Shown in pieces: positions 50,778-61,459 of a stretch of DNA of 64,000 bases. Each line of letters opens with the position of its first letter. Within the stretch, counting starts at the first letter, position 1. The notes beneath the pieces were generated by a model. It saw only the letters and a program-made list of their open reading frames with translations. It was not told where the DNA came from and made no database searches. A program made the position numbers and the translations under genes. The stretch covers positions 2,852,001 to 2,916,000 of the forward strand of contig NZ_CP092462.1 of NCBI RefSeq assembly GCF_022387135.1. Direction: 5' to 3'. The stretch is from Comamonas sp. B21-038. GTDB taxonomy: Bacteria; Pseudomonadota; Gammaproteobacteria; Burkholderiales; Burkholderiaceae_C.

Positions 50778-51764
50778 TTACAGCAGGTGCTTGACGCCGT
50801 CCTGCTCGCCTTGCAGCTCAGCCAGGGTCTTGTCGATGCATTCTTGCGAGAATGCGTCGATTTCCAGGCCTTCGACGATCTTGTATTCGCCGTTTTCGGT
50901 GGTCACGGGGAAGCCGAAGATGATGCCGGCAGGGATGCCGTATTCGCCATTCGAAGGCACGCCCATGGTCACCCATTCGCCCGCCGAGCCCAGGGCCCAG
51001 TCACGCATGTGGTCGATGGCGGCGTTGGCAGCCGATGCTGCCGACGACAGGCCACGAGCGGCAATGATGGCGGCGCCACGCTTGCCCACGGTGGGCAGGA
51101 ACACGTCCTTGTTCCAGGTCTGGTCGTTGATCGCTTCCTTGACCGACTTGCCGTCCACGGTGGCGAAACGGTAGTCGGCGTACATCGTTGGCGAGTGGTT
51201 GCCCCAGACGGTCAGCTTGCGGATGTCGCCCACCTTGAAGCCGCCCTTGGCAGCCAGCTGGGAAGCAGCGCGGTTGTGGTCCAGGCGCAGCATGGCGGTG
51301 AAGTTCTTCGCGGGCAGGTCCGGAGCCGACTTCATCGCGATGTAGGCATTGGTGTTGGCAGGGTTGCCCACCACCAGCACCTTGACGTTGCGCGAAGCGA
51401 CAGCGTTCAGGGCCTTGCCTTGGGCGGTGAAGATCTGGGCATTGGCAGCCAGCAGGTCAGCGCGCTCCATGCCTGGGCCGCGAGGACGGGCGCCCACGAG
51501 CAGTGCGTAGTCGGTGTCCTTGAAGGCTTGCAGCGGATCGCTGTGGGCTTCGATACCGGCCAGCAGAGGGAAAGCGCAGTCTTCCAGCTCCATGATCACG
51601 CCCTTGAGCGCGTTCTGTGCCTTTTCGTCAGGAATTTCCAGCAGTTGCAGGATGACAGGCTGGTCCTTGCCCAGCATTTCGCCCGACGCGATGCGGAACA
51701 ACAGGGCATAACCGATTTGACCAGCGGCACCGGTAACGGCGACACGTACGGGCTTCTTGCTCAT
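50778..51764 (-). CDS. mdh: Malate dehydrogenase
   Basis: A 328-residue NAD-dependent malate dehydrogenase: [35 protein letters not shown] (substrate Arg), [11 protein letters not shown], and catalytic His in [12 protein letters not shown]. Divergent from the GntR gene; the palindrome at 51,923-51,934 lies between. It completes oxaloacetate formation in the TCA cycle. Confidence 0.96.
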   Translation of the reverse strand: MSKKPVRVAVTGAAGQIGYALLFRIASGEMLGKDQPVILQLLEIPDEKAQNALKGVIMELEDCAFPLLAGIEAHSDPLQAFKDTDYALLVGARPRGPGMERADLLAANAQIFTAQGKALNAVASRNVKVLVVGNPANTNAYIAMKSAPDLPAKNFTAMLRLDHNRAASQLAAKGGFKVGDIRKLTVWGNHSPTMYADYRFATVDGKSVKEAINDQTWNKDVFLPTVGKRGAAIIAARGLSSAASAANAAIDHMRDWALGSAGEWVTMGVPSNGEYGIPAGIIFGFPVTTENGEYKIVEGLEIDAFSQECIDKTLAELQGEQDGVKHLL

Positions 51765-51922
51765 GGGAAAACTCCAGAAAATAGAAATGAGGTGTCCAAG
51801 CAGGCCAGCATCGGAGAACGTGTCAAACGACTGGAATCAGCGATCGGGAGGCCCCGATGGCAGGTCTGTAAACAGCGCGTAAGTGTACTCTTGAACAGAT
51901 CACTCAGTCAATTTGTCTTATG

Positions 51923-51934
51923 TCTTATATAAGA
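51923..51934. promoter_or_regulatory. Palindrome between mdh and gntR
   Basis: TCTTATATAAGA is a perfect 12-bp palindrome; GTCTTAT is repeated directly just before it (51,914-51,920 and 51,922-51,928). A GntR dimer site between mdh and its neighbour gntR is likely, but the other TCA promoters in the window show no clear second copy. Confidence 0.5.
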
Positions 51935-52041
51935 TATGATTGACCTCTGATGCGCTATACAATGCGCGCTGTAATTTTGAACCGTTGGATGTCACATCCA
52001 CTGTGACACCCGAGAGATTGAATCTCTCCCAAGACAAGCGC

Positions 52042-52836
52042 ATGACATCTTCCACCCCCAATGCAAACGACACCGGCATCCCGTCCGCTGGCGACAGCGT
52101 GGGTGGTGCGACCCCTGCTTTCAGCCCGCTCTACCAGCAGATCAAGGGCCTGATCCTGCAAAGCCTGGAGGCTGGTGCCTGGAAACCCGGCGAGATGATC
52201 CCCAGCGAGATGGAGCTGGCAGCCCGCTACCGCGTCAGCCAGGGCACCGTGCGCAAGGCCATCGACGAGCTGGCCGCCGAGAACCTGCTGCTGCGCCGCC
52301 AGGGCAAGGGCACCTTTGTGGCCACCCATGCCGAGCGCAATGTGCAGTACCGTTTCCTGCGGCTCCTGCCCGACAGTGGCGACCTCAATGAGGAAGGCCC
52401 TGCCCAGCGCAACATCATCTCCTGCCGCAGCATCAAGGGTCCCAGCGAGATCTGCAAGCTGCTGCAGGTGCCCACCGGTGAATCGCTGATCCATGTGCGG
52501 CGCGTGCTCGTGTTCGCAGGCATTCCGACGATTGTCGAAGACATCTGGCTGCCCAGCAGCAGCTTCAAGGGCCTGTCGGCCGAGCAGATGCGCGACTACC
52601 CCGGCGCCACCTATGCCATGTTCGAGGTGGAGTACGGCGTGCGCATGGTACGCGCCCAGGAAAAGCTGCGCGCCGTGCTGCCCGATGCCGCCCAGGCCCA
52701 ACTGCTCGATGTCGATGCGCACACTCCATTGCTCAGCGTGGAGCGCGTTGCTTACACCTATAACGATGTTCCCATGGAATTACGACGAGGTCTTTATCGG
52801 ACGGACACCCACCATTACAGCAATACCCTGAGCTAA
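52042..52836 (+). CDS. GntR/HutC-type regulator of the TCA block
   Basis: A 264-residue regulator: winged helix (about residues 30-90: LEAGAWKPGEMIPSEMELAARYRVSQGTVRKAIDELAAENLLLRRQGKGTF in pieces) and a UTRA ligand domain. Located at the head of sdh-gltA and divergent from mdh, the normal place in this family of bacteria. I start at the ATG at 52,042; the frame is open to 51,940. It probably senses a TCA or related acid. Confidence 0.85.
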   Translation: MTSSTPNANDTGIPSAGDSVGGATPAFSPLYQQIKGLILQSLEAGAWKPGEMIPSEMELAARYRVSQGTVRKAIDELAAENLLLRRQGKGTFVATHAERNVQYRFLRLLPDSGDLNEEGPAQRNIISCRSIKGPSEICKLLQVPTGESLIHVRRVLVFAGIPTIVEDIWLPSSSFKGLSAEQMRDYPGATYAMFEVEYGVRMVRAQEKLRAVLPDAAQAQLLDVDAHTPLLSVERVAYTYNDVPMELRRGLYRTDTHHYSNTLS

Positions 52837-52971
52837 TGCACCGGTCAAGTCAGAGTAGTCACCACGGGGTTAAAGAGAAACCCTTAGACCTGCGCGCTGC
52901 ATTGCAATAAAATTTTGCAGGTTTGCGCCTAGCGATTACATAGCAGTTACATCCACGAAAGTTTTCACACC

Positions 52972-53406
52972 ATGACAGATACCACGAAGAAGCGGCCCGA
53001 GTTTCGCAATATCAACCCTTTGTCGGACCTCACCACCTACCGCTTGCCGCTGGCCGGCAAGCTGTCGATCCTGCACCGCGTCAGTGGTCTGGTCATGTTC
53101 TTCCTGCTGCCTTTCGTGATCTGGCTGCTCGACACCTCGATCTCCTCCGAGTTCTCCTACGCCCGCTTCACCGCCGCCTTCAACACCGGCGCTGGCATCT
53201 TCCCGGGCTGGTTCATCAAGCTGGCCGTGCTGGCGCTGATCTGGTCCTACCTGCACCACTTCTGCGCCGGCCTGCGCCACATCTGGATGGACGTCTCGCA
53301 CAAGGCGGTCAACAAGGAATTCGGCAAGAACTCGGCGCTCGCCTGCTTTGTCGTCAGCCTGGCGCTGACGGCCATCCTGGGCGCCAAGCTGTTTGGCCTG
53401 TACTGA
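52972..53406 (+). CDS. sdhC: Succinate dehydrogenase cytochrome b subunit
   Basis: A 144-residue protein with three membrane helices. LHRVSGLVMFF holds the quinone/haem Ser-Arg pattern and GLRHIWMD the haem-ligand His. Anchors SdhAB in the inner membrane. The preceding 135 bp (52,837-52,971) hold the promoter; no gene. Confidence 0.93.
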   Translation: MTDTTKKRPEFRNINPLSDLTTYRLPLAGKLSILHRVSGLVMFFLLPFVIWLLDTSISSEFSYARFTAAFNTGAGIFPGWFIKLAVLALIWSYLHHFCAGLRHIWMDVSHKAVNKEFGKNSALACFVVSLALTAILGAKLFGLY

Positions 53407-53448
53407 TCGCCCACGACTGCATTCACTGATAAATAGAAAGGATTCCCC

Positions 53449-53814
53449 ATGTCCGTCAATTACGGCTCCAAACGTGTCGTGACAGGTGCCCACTACGGTT
53501 TGCGCGACTGGCTGGCCCAGCGCGTGACCGGTCTGCTGATGGCCCTGTTCACCGTGGCCCTGCTGGTGCAGGTGCTGATGATCAAAGGCCCCATCGGCTA
53601 CGAACAGTGGGCAGGCATCTTCGCCCACCAGTGGATGAAGTTCATCACCGTGGGCACGCTCGTCGCGCTGGCCTACCACGCCTGGGTCGGCATGCGTGAA
53701 ATCTTCATGGACTACATCCAACCCGTCGGCCTGCGCCTGGTGATGCAGATTTTCGTGCTGGTCTGGCTGGTCGGCTGCCTCGGCTGGGGCCTCCAGGTTC
53801 TGTGGCGTCTGTGA
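53449..53814 (+). CDS. sdhD: Succinate dehydrogenase anchor subunit
   Basis: A 121-residue protein with three membrane helices. LAQRVTGLLMALF and ALAYHAWVGMREIFMDYI (haem His) are typical. Pairs with SdhC to bind haem b and ubiquinone. Confidence 0.93.
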   Translation: MSVNYGSKRVVTGAHYGLRDWLAQRVTGLLMALFTVALLVQVLMIKGPIGYEQWAGIFAHQWMKFITVGTLVALAYHAWVGMREIFMDYIQPVGLRLVMQIFVLVWLVGCLGWGLQVLWRL

Positions 53815-53836
53815 TACCCGCGATTGAAAGAGAACA

Positions 53837-55642
53837 ATGAGCTATACAAAAGAGAACATCACCAAGCGCAAGTTTGATGTCGTCATCATCGGCGCTGGCG
53901 GATCGGGCCTGCGCGCTGCGCTGGAACTGTCCAAGGCCGGCCTGTCCGTGGCCGCCTTGTCCAAGGTTTTCCCCACCCGCTCGCACACCGTGGCAGCGCA
54001 AGGTGGCGTGTCTGCCTCGCTGGGCAACATGTCGCCCGACAACTGGGAATGGCACTTCTACGACACCATCAAGGGCTCGGACTGGCTCGGTGACCAGGAT
54101 GCGATCGAGTTCATGTGCCGCGAAGCACCCAAGGTGGTGTACGAGCTGGAACATTTCGGCATGCCTTTCGACCGCAACCCCGACGGCACCATCTACCAGC
54201 GCCCGTTTGGCGGCCACACCGCCAACCACGGCGAAAAGCCGGTGCAACGCGCCTGCGCTGCCGCTGACCGTACCGGCCACGCGATGCTGCACACGCTGTA
54301 CCAGCAGAACGTCAAGTCCAAGACCAACTTCTTCGTCGAGTGGATGGCACTGGACCTGATCCGTGACGAATCCGGTGACGTCATTGGCGTGACCGCGCTG
54401 GAGCTGGAAACCGGCGATCTGTATGAGCTGCACGCCAAGGCAGTGCTGCTGGCCACCGGCGGTGCAGGCCGCATCTTCCAGGCATCGACCAACGCTTTCA
54501 TCAACACCGGCGATGGCCTGGGCATGGCGGCACGTGCAGGCATCCCGCTGCAGGACATGGAGTTCTGGCAGTTCCACCCCACCGGCGTGGCCGGCGCGGG
54601 CGTGCTGCTGACCGAAGGCTGCCGTGGTGAAGGCGCCATTTTGCGCAACAGCGACGGCGAGCGTTTCATGGAGCGCTATGCGCCCACCTTGAAGGACCTG
54701 GCCCCGCGCGACTTCGTCTCGCGCTCGATGGACCAGGAAATCAAGGAAGGCCGTGGCTGCGGTCCGAACAAGGACTACATCTTGCTGGACATGACCCACC
54801 TGGGTGCAGAAACCATCCGCAAGCGCCTGCCGTCGGTGGAAGAGATCGGCCACAACTTCGCCAACGTGGACATCACCAAGGAACCGATTCCTGTGGTGCC
54901 TACGATCCACTACCAGATGGGTGGCATCCCCACGAACATCAACGGCCAGGTCGTTGTCTGGGACGGTCAGGAAAACAAGGTTGTCAACGGCCTGTACGCG
55001 GTGGGTGAATGCTCCTGCGTGTCGGTGCACGGCGCCAACCGCCTGGGCACGAACTCGCTGCTGGACCTGCTGGTCTTTGGCAAGTCGGCCGGCAAGCACA
55101 TCGTCAACTACGTCAACGGCTATGGCGAATTCAAGCCCATGCCTGAGAACGCATCGGACTTCTCGCTGTCGCGCCTGAACAAGCTCGACGAGTCGAGCAG
55201 CGGTGAATACGCGCAGGACGTGGCCAATGACATCCGCGCCTGCATGCAACTGCACGCCGGCGTGTTCCGTACACAAAAGAGCATGGACGAAGGGGTCAAG
55301 AAGATTGCCGACATCCGCGCCCGCGTTGGTGGCGTAACCTTGAAGGACAAGTCCAAGGTCTGGAACACCGCCCGCATGGAAGCACTGGAAGTGGCCAACC
55401 TGATCGAAGTGGCACAAGCGACGATGGTCTCGGCCGCCGCCCGCAAGGAATGCCGTGGCGCCCACACCGTGGACGACTACGAACACCCTGCCGATGATCC
55501 CAAGTACCCACTGGGCCGCAATGACATCGACTGGCTCAAGCACACGCTGTGGTACAGCGCCGCCAACAGCCTCGAGTACAAGCCCGTGCAACTCAAGCCG
55601 CTGACCGTGCCGTCGGTACCGCCCAAGGTTCGTACCTTCTAA
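53837..55642 (+). CDS. sdhA: Succinate dehydrogenase flavoprotein subunit
   Basis: A 601-residue flavoprotein. [21 protein letters not shown] is the FAD-binding motif; [17 protein letters not shown] holds the covalent FAD-attachment His; [11 protein letters not shown] and [14 protein letters not shown] are also typical. Oxidises succinate to fumarate. Normal length. Confidence 0.97.
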   Translation: MSYTKENITKRKFDVVIIGAGGSGLRAALELSKAGLSVAALSKVFPTRSHTVAAQGGVSASLGNMSPDNWEWHFYDTIKGSDWLGDQDAIEFMCREAPKVVYELEHFGMPFDRNPDGTIYQRPFGGHTANHGEKPVQRACAAADRTGHAMLHTLYQQNVKSKTNFFVEWMALDLIRDESGDVIGVTALELETGDLYELHAKAVLLATGGAGRIFQASTNAFINTGDGLGMAARAGIPLQDMEFWQFHPTGVAGAGVLLTEGCRGEGAILRNSDGERFMERYAPTLKDLAPRDFVSRSMDQEIKEGRGCGPNKDYILLDMTHLGAETIRKRLPSVEEIGHNFANVDITKEPIPVVPTIHYQMGGIPTNINGQVVVWDGQENKVVNGLYAVGECSCVSVHGANRLGTNSLLDLLVFGKSAGKHIVNYVNGYGEFKPMPENASDFSLSRLNKLDESSSGEYAQDVANDIRACMQLHAGVFRTQKSMDEGVKKIADIRARVGGVTLKDKSKVWNTARMEALEVANLIEVAQATMVSAAARKECRGAHTVDDYEHPADDPKYPLGRNDIDWLKHTLWYSAANSLEYKPVQLKPLTVPSVPPKVRTF

Positions 55643-55673
55643 ATCCACGCAGCCCACGAAAGAACATCCCAAA

Positions 55674-56378
55674 ATGAAGCGTACTTTCAAAATCTATCGC
55701 TACGATCCCGATAAAGATGCCAAGCCCTACATGCAGTCCGTGGAGGTGGAACTCGACGGTCACGAGCGCATGCTGCTGGACGCACTGGTCAAGCTCAAGG
55801 AACTCGATCCGTCGATCTCCTTCCGCCGCTCCTGCCGCGAAGGCGTCTGCGGTTCGGACGCGATGAACATCAACGGCAAGAACGGCCTGGCGTGCCTGAC
55901 GAACATGAACACCCTCAAGGGTGACATCGTCTTGAAGCCTCTGCCCGGTCTGCCGGTCATCCGCGACTTGATCGTGGACATGACCCAGTTCTTCAAGCAA
56001 TACCACTCGATCAAGCCCTACCTGATGGCCGACAGCTTTGTCGCCAACGAGAAGGAGCGCCTGCAGTCGCCCGAAGAGCGCGAAGAGCTCAACGGCCTGT
56101 ACGAGTGCATTCTGTGCGCCAGCTGCTCGACCAGCTGCCCATCGTTCTGGTGGAACCCCGACAAGTTCGTGGGCCCTGCCGGTCTGCTGCAGGCCTACCG
56201 CTTCATCGCCGACAGCCGCGATGACCATACCGGTGAGCGCCTGGACAACCTGGAAGACCCCTACCGTCTGTTCCGCTGCCACACCATCATGAACTGCGTG
56301 GACGTGTGCCCCAAGCACCTCAACCCCACGAAGGCGATTGGCAAGATCAAGGAACTGATGGTTCGCCGTGCGGTGTAA
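55674..56378 (+). CDS. sdhB: Succinate dehydrogenase iron-sulphur subunit
   Basis: A 234-residue protein with three cluster sets: [21 protein letters not shown] (2Fe-2S, in pieces), [12 protein letters not shown] (4Fe-4S) and [17 protein letters not shown] (3Fe-4S). It carries electrons from SdhA to the quinone. Confidence 0.97.
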   Translation: MKRTFKIYRYDPDKDAKPYMQSVEVELDGHERMLLDALVKLKELDPSISFRRSCREGVCGSDAMNINGKNGLACLTNMNTLKGDIVLKPLPGLPVIRDLIVDMTQFFKQYHSIKPYLMADSFVANEKERLQSPEEREELNGLYECILCASCSTSCPSFWWNPDKFVGPAGLLQAYRFIADSRDDHTGERLDNLEDPYRLFRCHTIMNCVDVCPKHLNPTKAIGKIKELMVRRAV

Positions 56379-56393
56379 GAACCAGATTGAGCA

Positions 56394-56687
56394 ATGATGG
56401 AAAACGAACTGCTGGATGAACGTGAACGCGACCTGCTGCGCTGGCGCAGCCGCCGAGGGCTGGTGGAGAACGACATCTTCGTCGAGCAGTTCTTCCGCAC
56501 ATACGGAGCAAGCCTGAATGTCCGCCAGGCGCAAGGGCTGACCACTTTGATGAACCTGTCGGACAACGACCTGCTGGACTTGCTGCTCAAGCGCAAGGAA
56601 CCAACAGGCGACCTCGACACGCCAGATGTTCATGAAGTGCTGGAGATGCTGCGCAGCCGAAAACCACGCGCATCTCTTGCGGACTAA
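56394..56687 (+). CDS. sdhE: SdhE flavinylation factor
   Basis: A 97-residue protein with the family motif RGLVENDIF (RGxxE), needed for covalent FAD attachment to SdhA. Located right after sdhB. The ATG at 56,394 or 56,397 may start it. Confidence 0.92.
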   Translation: MMENELLDERERDLLRWRSRRGLVENDIFVEQFFRTYGASLNVRQAQGLTTLMNLSDNDLLDLLLKRKEPTGDLDTPDVHEVLEMLRSRKPRASLAD

Positions 56688-56707
56688 CTCGAGAAGGAAC
56701 CAGTTTT

Positions 56708-58018
56708 ATGAAACTAGCAGACAACAAAGCCACGCTATCGTTTAGCAACGGCGCAGCAAGCGTAGACCTTCCCGTCTACCAGGGCTCGATCGGCCCGGAT
56801 GTCATCGACATCCGCAAGCTGTACGCGCAGACCGGCATGTTCACGTACGACCCCGGTTTCCTCTCGACGGCTGCCTGCCAGTCGGCCATCACCTATATCG
56901 ATGGTGACAAGGGCGAGCTGCTGTACCGCGGCTACCCGATCGAGCAGCTGGCCAAGAACTGCAACTACCTCGAAACCTGCTACCTGCTGCTGTACGGCGA
57001 ACTGCCCAATGCAACGCAGAAGGCCGAGTTCGAAGACACGGTGACCAAGCATACGATGGTCAACGAGCAGATGCAGTTCTTCTTGCGTGGCTTCCGCCGC
57101 GATGCGCACCCCATGGCCGTTCTGACGGGCCTGGTGGGCGGCATGTCGGCCTTCTACCATGACAGCACCGACATCACCAACCCTGAGCACCGCAACATCG
57201 CTGCGATCCGCCTGATCGCCAAGCTGCCCACGCTGGTGGCCATGGCCTACAAGTACGGCACGGGCCAGCCATACATGTACCCGAAGAACGACCTGTCCTA
57301 TGCAGGCAACTTCATGCGCATGATGTTTGGCAACCCTTGCGAAGACTATGTGGTGAACCCTGTGGTGGAGCGCGCGCTCGACCGCATCTTCATCCTGCAC
57401 GCAGACCACGAGCAGAACGCGTCGACTTCGACCGTGCGCCTGTGCGGCTCCTCGGGCACCAACCCGTTTGCCGCCATCTCCGCTGGTGTTGCCTGCCTGT
57501 GGGGCCCTGCCCACGGCGGCGCCAACGAAGCCTGTCTGAACATGCTCGAAAGCATCCAGGCCAATGGCGGCATCGCCAAGGTCGGTGAGTTCATGGAGCA
57601 GGTCAAGGACAAGTCCAGCGGCGTCAAGCTGATGGGCTTTGGCCACCGCGTCTACAAGAACTACGACCCACGTGCCAAGCTGATGCAGGAAACCTGCAAC
57701 GAGATCCTGGCCGAGCTGGGCCTGGAAAACGATCCGCTGTTCGCACTGGCCAAGCAGGTCGAGAAGATCGCGCTGGAAGACGACTACTTCGTCTCGCGCA
57801 AGCTGTACCCGAACGTCGACTTCTACTCGGGCATCGTGCAGCGCGCCATCGGCATCCCCGTCAAGCTGTTCACCGGCATCTTCGCACTGGCCCGTACCGT
57901 CGGCTGGATCGCCCAGCTCAACGAGCAGATGGCCGATCCCGAGTACAAGATTGGCCGTCCACGCCAGCTGTACACCGGCTCGGTGGTGCGCGACGTCAAG
58001 CCTATCGCCCAGCGTTGA
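56708..58018 (+). CDS. gltA: Citrate synthase (type II)
   Basis: A 436-residue citrate synthase of the hexameric, NADH-sensitive type by length. Catalytic residues visible: His in [11 protein letters not shown], His in [24 protein letters not shown], and Asp in VDFYSG. It makes citrate, and with acnB, sdh and mdh in this window covers much of the cycle. AGAAGGAACC precedes the ATG; a terminator follows. Confidence 0.97.
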   Translation: MKLADNKATLSFSNGAASVDLPVYQGSIGPDVIDIRKLYAQTGMFTYDPGFLSTAACQSAITYIDGDKGELLYRGYPIEQLAKNCNYLETCYLLLYGELPNATQKAEFEDTVTKHTMVNEQMQFFLRGFRRDAHPMAVLTGLVGGMSAFYHDSTDITNPEHRNIAAIRLIAKLPTLVAMAYKYGTGQPYMYPKNDLSYAGNFMRMMFGNPCEDYVVNPVVERALDRIFILHADHEQNASTSTVRLCGSSGTNPFAAISAGVACLWGPAHGGANEACLNMLESIQANGGIAKVGEFMEQVKDKSSGVKLMGFGHRVYKNYDPRAKLMQETCNEILAELGLENDPLFALAKQVEKIALEDDYFVSRKLYPNVDFYSGIVQRAIGIPVKLFTGIFALARTVGWIAQLNEQMADPEYKIGRPRQLYTGSVVRDVKPIAQR

Positions 58019-58073
58019 TGGGACGCAGCCAGGCAGCCCATGCGCCGCCTGGCACTGCGCCGCAACTCTTTGA

Positions 58074-58097
58074 AAACCCGCTACGGCGGGTTTTTTT
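58074..58097 (+). terminator. gltA terminator
   Basis: AACCCGC-TAC-GGCGGGTT stem and seven T residues, about 55 bp after the gltA stop. Confidence 0.85.
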
Positions 58098-58149
58098 ACG
58101 CCAGCTGCGCATTAATCGCTTGTTAAGCTGGCGCGCCGACGATGGCGGG

Positions 58150-60006
58150 ATGAATTTCTTTGCCCGGTTTATCACTTCCACAGGCAAGGCCGCCGGCACG
58201 GCGGCATTCCCGCCCCATCCGGCCGACCTGCCCTTCAGCGCTGACCTGGCCACCACCACCCCCCACCAGCCGCCGCGGCCCGTGTGGCTGTGGAGCCTGG
58301 TCGTCAGCCTGTGGCTGGCCAGCGTAGGCAACCTGGCTTTGTGGAAGGCGATATCGCAGGCCGAAGGCCTGAGCAGCGCCCAGCAGTGGGTATTGGGAAC
58401 GAGTCTGGGCCTGGCCATTGCATGCGCCTGCTGGGCGTTGCTGACCCTGGTCAGCTGGGGCCGTGCGGCCAAGCCGGTGATGGCCACGCTGTGCTGGATC
58501 TCCGCCTTTGCGGCCTGCTTCATGCTGAACTATGGCATCGCCATTGATGCATCGATGCTCACCAATGTGCTGCAGACCGACGTCAAGGAAGCGGCGGACC
58601 TGCTGCACTGGAGCCTGTTTGTGACCGTCGGCGCCATCGCCATTCCCCCCACCTGGTGGATCTGGCGCCAGACCCTGCCCCGGCACCATGGCTGGCGCCC
58701 GGTGCTCCAGCAGCTGGGCATGGTGCTGCTGGCCGTGCTGGCGATGGTCGTCGTCGTGATGGCAGGCTTCAGACCCATCTCGTCGGCCATGCGCAACCAC
58801 ACCAATCTGCGCTACATGATGAACCCGCTGTCGACCGTCTATGCCGCAGGCAACCTGGTGGCCCAGCAAATCCACCACCGCGACACGACCCTCTACCCGA
58901 TTGGCGAAGACGCCAAGCTCGGCGCCAGCTATGCGGGCCAGACCGCGTTTCCGATCTATGCACTGGTGGTCGGCGAGACAGGGCGCGCGGGCAATTTTGC
59001 CGTCAATGGCTATGACCGGCCCACCACGCCTTTGCTGTCTGCGCGCGACGATCTGGCAGTCGCCACCAATGCCTGGTCCTGTGGCACCAGCACCGCCGTG
59101 TCGGTGCCCTGCATGTTCTCCCACCTGGGGCGCAGCAGCCAGAACAGCGACAAGTCCTATGAAAACCTGCTCGATGTCTTGCAGCGCGCCGGCCTGGCCG
59201 TGCTGTGGGTGGAGAACCAATCGGGCTGCAAGGGCGTCTGCACCCGCGTGCACAACGCCAACACCGAGACCGACCTGCCTGCCGCCGCCCGCAAGGCGCT
59301 CTGCCAGGACGGCGAGTGCGTGGACATGGCCTTGCTAGAAGGACTGGACGAGCGCATCAATGCGCTGCCCGCCGAGCAACGCGCCAAGGGCGTCGTCCTG
59401 GTGCTGCACCAGATGGGCAGCCATGGCCCAGCCTACTTCAAGCGCTCGCTGGGCGAGGACAAGCGCTTCAGCCCCGAGTGCAATAACGTCAATCTGCAGT
59501 CCTGCGACCGCGCATCGCTGGTCAACGCCTATGACAACAGCGTCGTCGCCACCGACCGCATGCTGGGCAGCCTGATCGGCTGGCTCGCCAGCAAGGGCCA
59601 GCGCCAGCCCACCGCGATGATGTATGTGGCCGACCATGGCGAATCGCTGGGCGAGAACAACCTCTATCTGCATGGCCTGCCCTACTCTGTCGCGCCCGAT
59701 GTGCAAAAGCATGTGCCATGGATCACCTGGCTGTCGCCCGCGATGCAGCAGCGCATGGGCATGCGCACCAGCTGCCTGCAGCAAGCGGTGGCCACCGCCC
59801 GCATCAGCCACGACAACCTGTTCCACTCGATGCTGGGCCTGACCGATGTGCAGACCGCGCTGCACCAGCCCGATCTGGACATTTTTGCCAGCTGCAAGGG
59901 CTCTGCGCCGCCCGCGACCCTCGCGCACCTGGCGTCAGCCTCTGCGCCTGCAAGCTTTGCGACAGCGCAGCCAGTCCATGTCGCTGCTGCACGAAAGCGC
60001 GGCTAA
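58150..60006 (+). CDS. Phosphoethanolamine transferase (EptA-like)
   Basis: A 618-residue inner-membrane enzyme with four or five N-terminal membrane helices (about residues 45-205) and a periplasmic sulfatase-fold catalytic domain. VVGETGRAGNF and ADHGESLGENNLYLHG hold zinc ligands, SCGTSTAVSVPCMFS the nucleophile Thr. It adds phosphoethanolamine to lipid A, lowering negative charge. I start at the ATG at 58,150 after GGCGGG; a 45-residue upstream extension runs through the gltA terminator. Confidence 0.88.
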   Translation: MNFFARFITSTGKAAGTAAFPPHPADLPFSADLATTTPHQPPRPVWLWSLVVSLWLASVGNLALWKAISQAEGLSSAQQWVLGTSLGLAIACACWALLTLVSWGRAAKPVMATLCWISAFAACFMLNYGIAIDASMLTNVLQTDVKEAADLLHWSLFVTVGAIAIPPTWWIWRQTLPRHHGWRPVLQQLGMVLLAVLAMVVVVMAGFRPISSAMRNHTNLRYMMNPLSTVYAAGNLVAQQIHHRDTTLYPIGEDAKLGASYAGQTAFPIYALVVGETGRAGNFAVNGYDRPTTPLLSARDDLAVATNAWSCGTSTAVSVPCMFSHLGRSSQNSDKSYENLLDVLQRAGLAVLWVENQSGCKGVCTRVHNANTETDLPAAARKALCQDGECVDMALLEGLDERINALPAEQRAKGVVLVLHQMGSHGPAYFKRSLGEDKRFSPECNNVNLQSCDRASLVNAYDNSVVATDRMLGSLIGWLASKGQRQPTAMMYVADHGESLGENNLYLHGLPYSVAPDVQKHVPWITWLSPAMQQRMGMRTSCLQQAVATARISHDNLFHSMLGLTDVQTALHQPDLDIFASCKGSAPPATLAHLASASAPASFATAQPVHVAAARKRG

Positions 60007-61307
60007 AACAGGTTTCCCTGCCCCGGGTGTGGTGCCTGCGCGGCGCCCGCTTGCCGGGGCACCAGCAACTGCCGGGCCCGCCAGGCCTCAAAACCGCGCC
60101 AATCCATCTCCAGCCGCTCGCGCCCATAGCCCAGCTGCACGCAGGCACGCACAAAGCGCTGCCGCACCAGGTCGGCCCACAGGCCCTGGCCCTTCAAGCG
60201 GCTGAACGACTGGCTGTCATAGCTCTTGCCGCGCAGCCGGTCGGCCTCGCTGATCTGGTGCAGGTCGCGCACCCGCTGCATCACCCGGGCGGCGCGCTGC
60301 GGGTAGTGGGCCTGCAGCCACTGCTGGAAAACGCCATTGAGCTCCCAGGGCAGGCGCAGCACGGTGTAGAAGGCGGTGCTGGCACCGGCCTCGCGCGCCG
60401 CTGCCAGCACCTCCTCCATGTCCTCGGTCAAAAACGGAATGTGCGGCGCCACACTCACGCCCACCGGGATGCCCGCCTCGGTCAGCCGGCGTATCGTGCG
60501 CAGCCGCCGGTGGGGGGCCGCTGCCCGTGGCTCGAGCAGGCGGGTGAGCTGCGGATCCAGGCTGGTGATGGTGATGTAGACCGCCGCCGCGTTCTTGCGC
60601 GCCGCTGCAGCAATCAGGTCGATATCACGCTCCACGGCGCTGCTCTTGGTGATCAGCGAGAACGGATGCTCGGCCTCGCTGAGCACCTCGATCAGCTGCC
60701 GCGTCAGCCCCAGCTCCCGCTCGATCGGCTGGTAGCAGTCGGTGGCAGAGCCGATATTGAGCGAGGCAGGCTGGTAGCTCGGGCGGCTGATCTCAGCCTT
60801 CAGCACCTGGGCAATATTGGTCTTGGCAAACAACTGGGTTTCAAAATCCAGCCCGGGCGAGAGATTCAGGTAGCTGTGGTACGGCCGGGCATAGCAGTAG
60901 ATGCAGCCATGCTCGCAGCCTCGGTAGGGATTGACCGAGTGATCAAAGAAGATATCGGGCGAGTCATTTTTCTGGATCGCGCTGCGGGCCCGCTCCTCAT
61001 GCACCTGGGTCGGCAGGCTTTCCGCGTCCTGCTGCCACCAGGCGCCTTCTTCCAGATGCTGGTCTGCATCGCCTGCAACAGGCGCCGCAGCGGTGGCAGG
61101 GGTCCAGCCATCGTCGGCCCATTCCCGCACATCGCTGGCAAAGCGGTGGCGGGGGGCGCCTACTGCGCCCCGCCCCTTGCGGGCCACCGGCAGCGGCACG
61201 CGCACTGGCACAGGCCCATCCAGCTCGTCCGCGCAGCGCTGCAGCACCTGCGGGTCTTCCCGCGCGGCAGCGTTCAAGGTATTGGTGGAGGGATGGCGGG
61301 CAGGCAT
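60003..61307 (-). CDS. PA0069-type radical SAM protein (SplB-like)
   Basis: A 434-residue radical SAM protein. Near residue 103, RGCEHGCIYCYARPYHSYL carries the CxxxCxxC cluster motif, in the spore-photoproduct-lyase/PA0069 lineage; GSATDCYQP follows. Members resemble DNA photoproduct-repair enzymes but their reaction is uncertain. A LexA-type box sits 6 bp before this start. I prefer the ATG at 61,307 over one at 61,337 because the box would otherwise be inside the gene. Tail overlaps the EptA gene by 4 bp. Confidence 0.85.
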   Translation of the reverse strand: MPARHPSTNTLNAAAREDPQVLQRCADELDGPVPVRVPLPVARKGRGAVGAPRHRFASDVREWADDGWTPATAAAPVAGDADQHLEEGAWWQQDAESLPTQVHEERARSAIQKNDSPDIFFDHSVNPYRGCEHGCIYCYARPYHSYLNLSPGLDFETQLFAKTNIAQVLKAEISRPSYQPASLNIGSATDCYQPIERELGLTRQLIEVLSEAEHPFSLITKSSAVERDIDLIAAAARKNAAAVYITITSLDPQLTRLLEPRAAAPHRRLRTIRRLTEAGIPVGVSVAPHIPFLTEDMEEVLAAAREAGASTAFYTVLRLPWELNGVFQQWLQAHYPQRAARVMQRVRDLHQISEADRLRGKSYDSQSFSRLKGQGLWADLVRQRFVRACVQLGYGRERLEMDWRGFEAWRARQLLVPRQAGAAQAPHPGQGNLF

Positions 61308-61312
61308 GAAAA

Positions 61313-61328
61313 CTGTTTTTATATACAG
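61313..61328 (-). promoter_or_regulatory. Exact LexA-type box
   Basis: Minus strand CTGTATATAAAAACAG, with flanks TA and TT, close to the Escherichia coli SOS consensus TACTGTATATATATACAGTA. It is a perfect CTGT-N8-ACAG just before the radical SAM start. Confidence 0.85.
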
Positions 61329-61459
61329 TATTTCCATGCATTGTGCGCGATCCGGAGCGGCCGTGCAAGCGCCGAGAAAACCAGGGCTATTCGCACCGTT
61401 TTGGTGCGAAATGGGGCATGGCCTACATTCGGGGATTACATACTCCGGAGGAAGTTTTC

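Noticed and set aside
53705-55690. 661-codon minus-strand frame
   Set aside because: It lies opposite sdhD and sdhA, with His/Val-rich nonsense composition.
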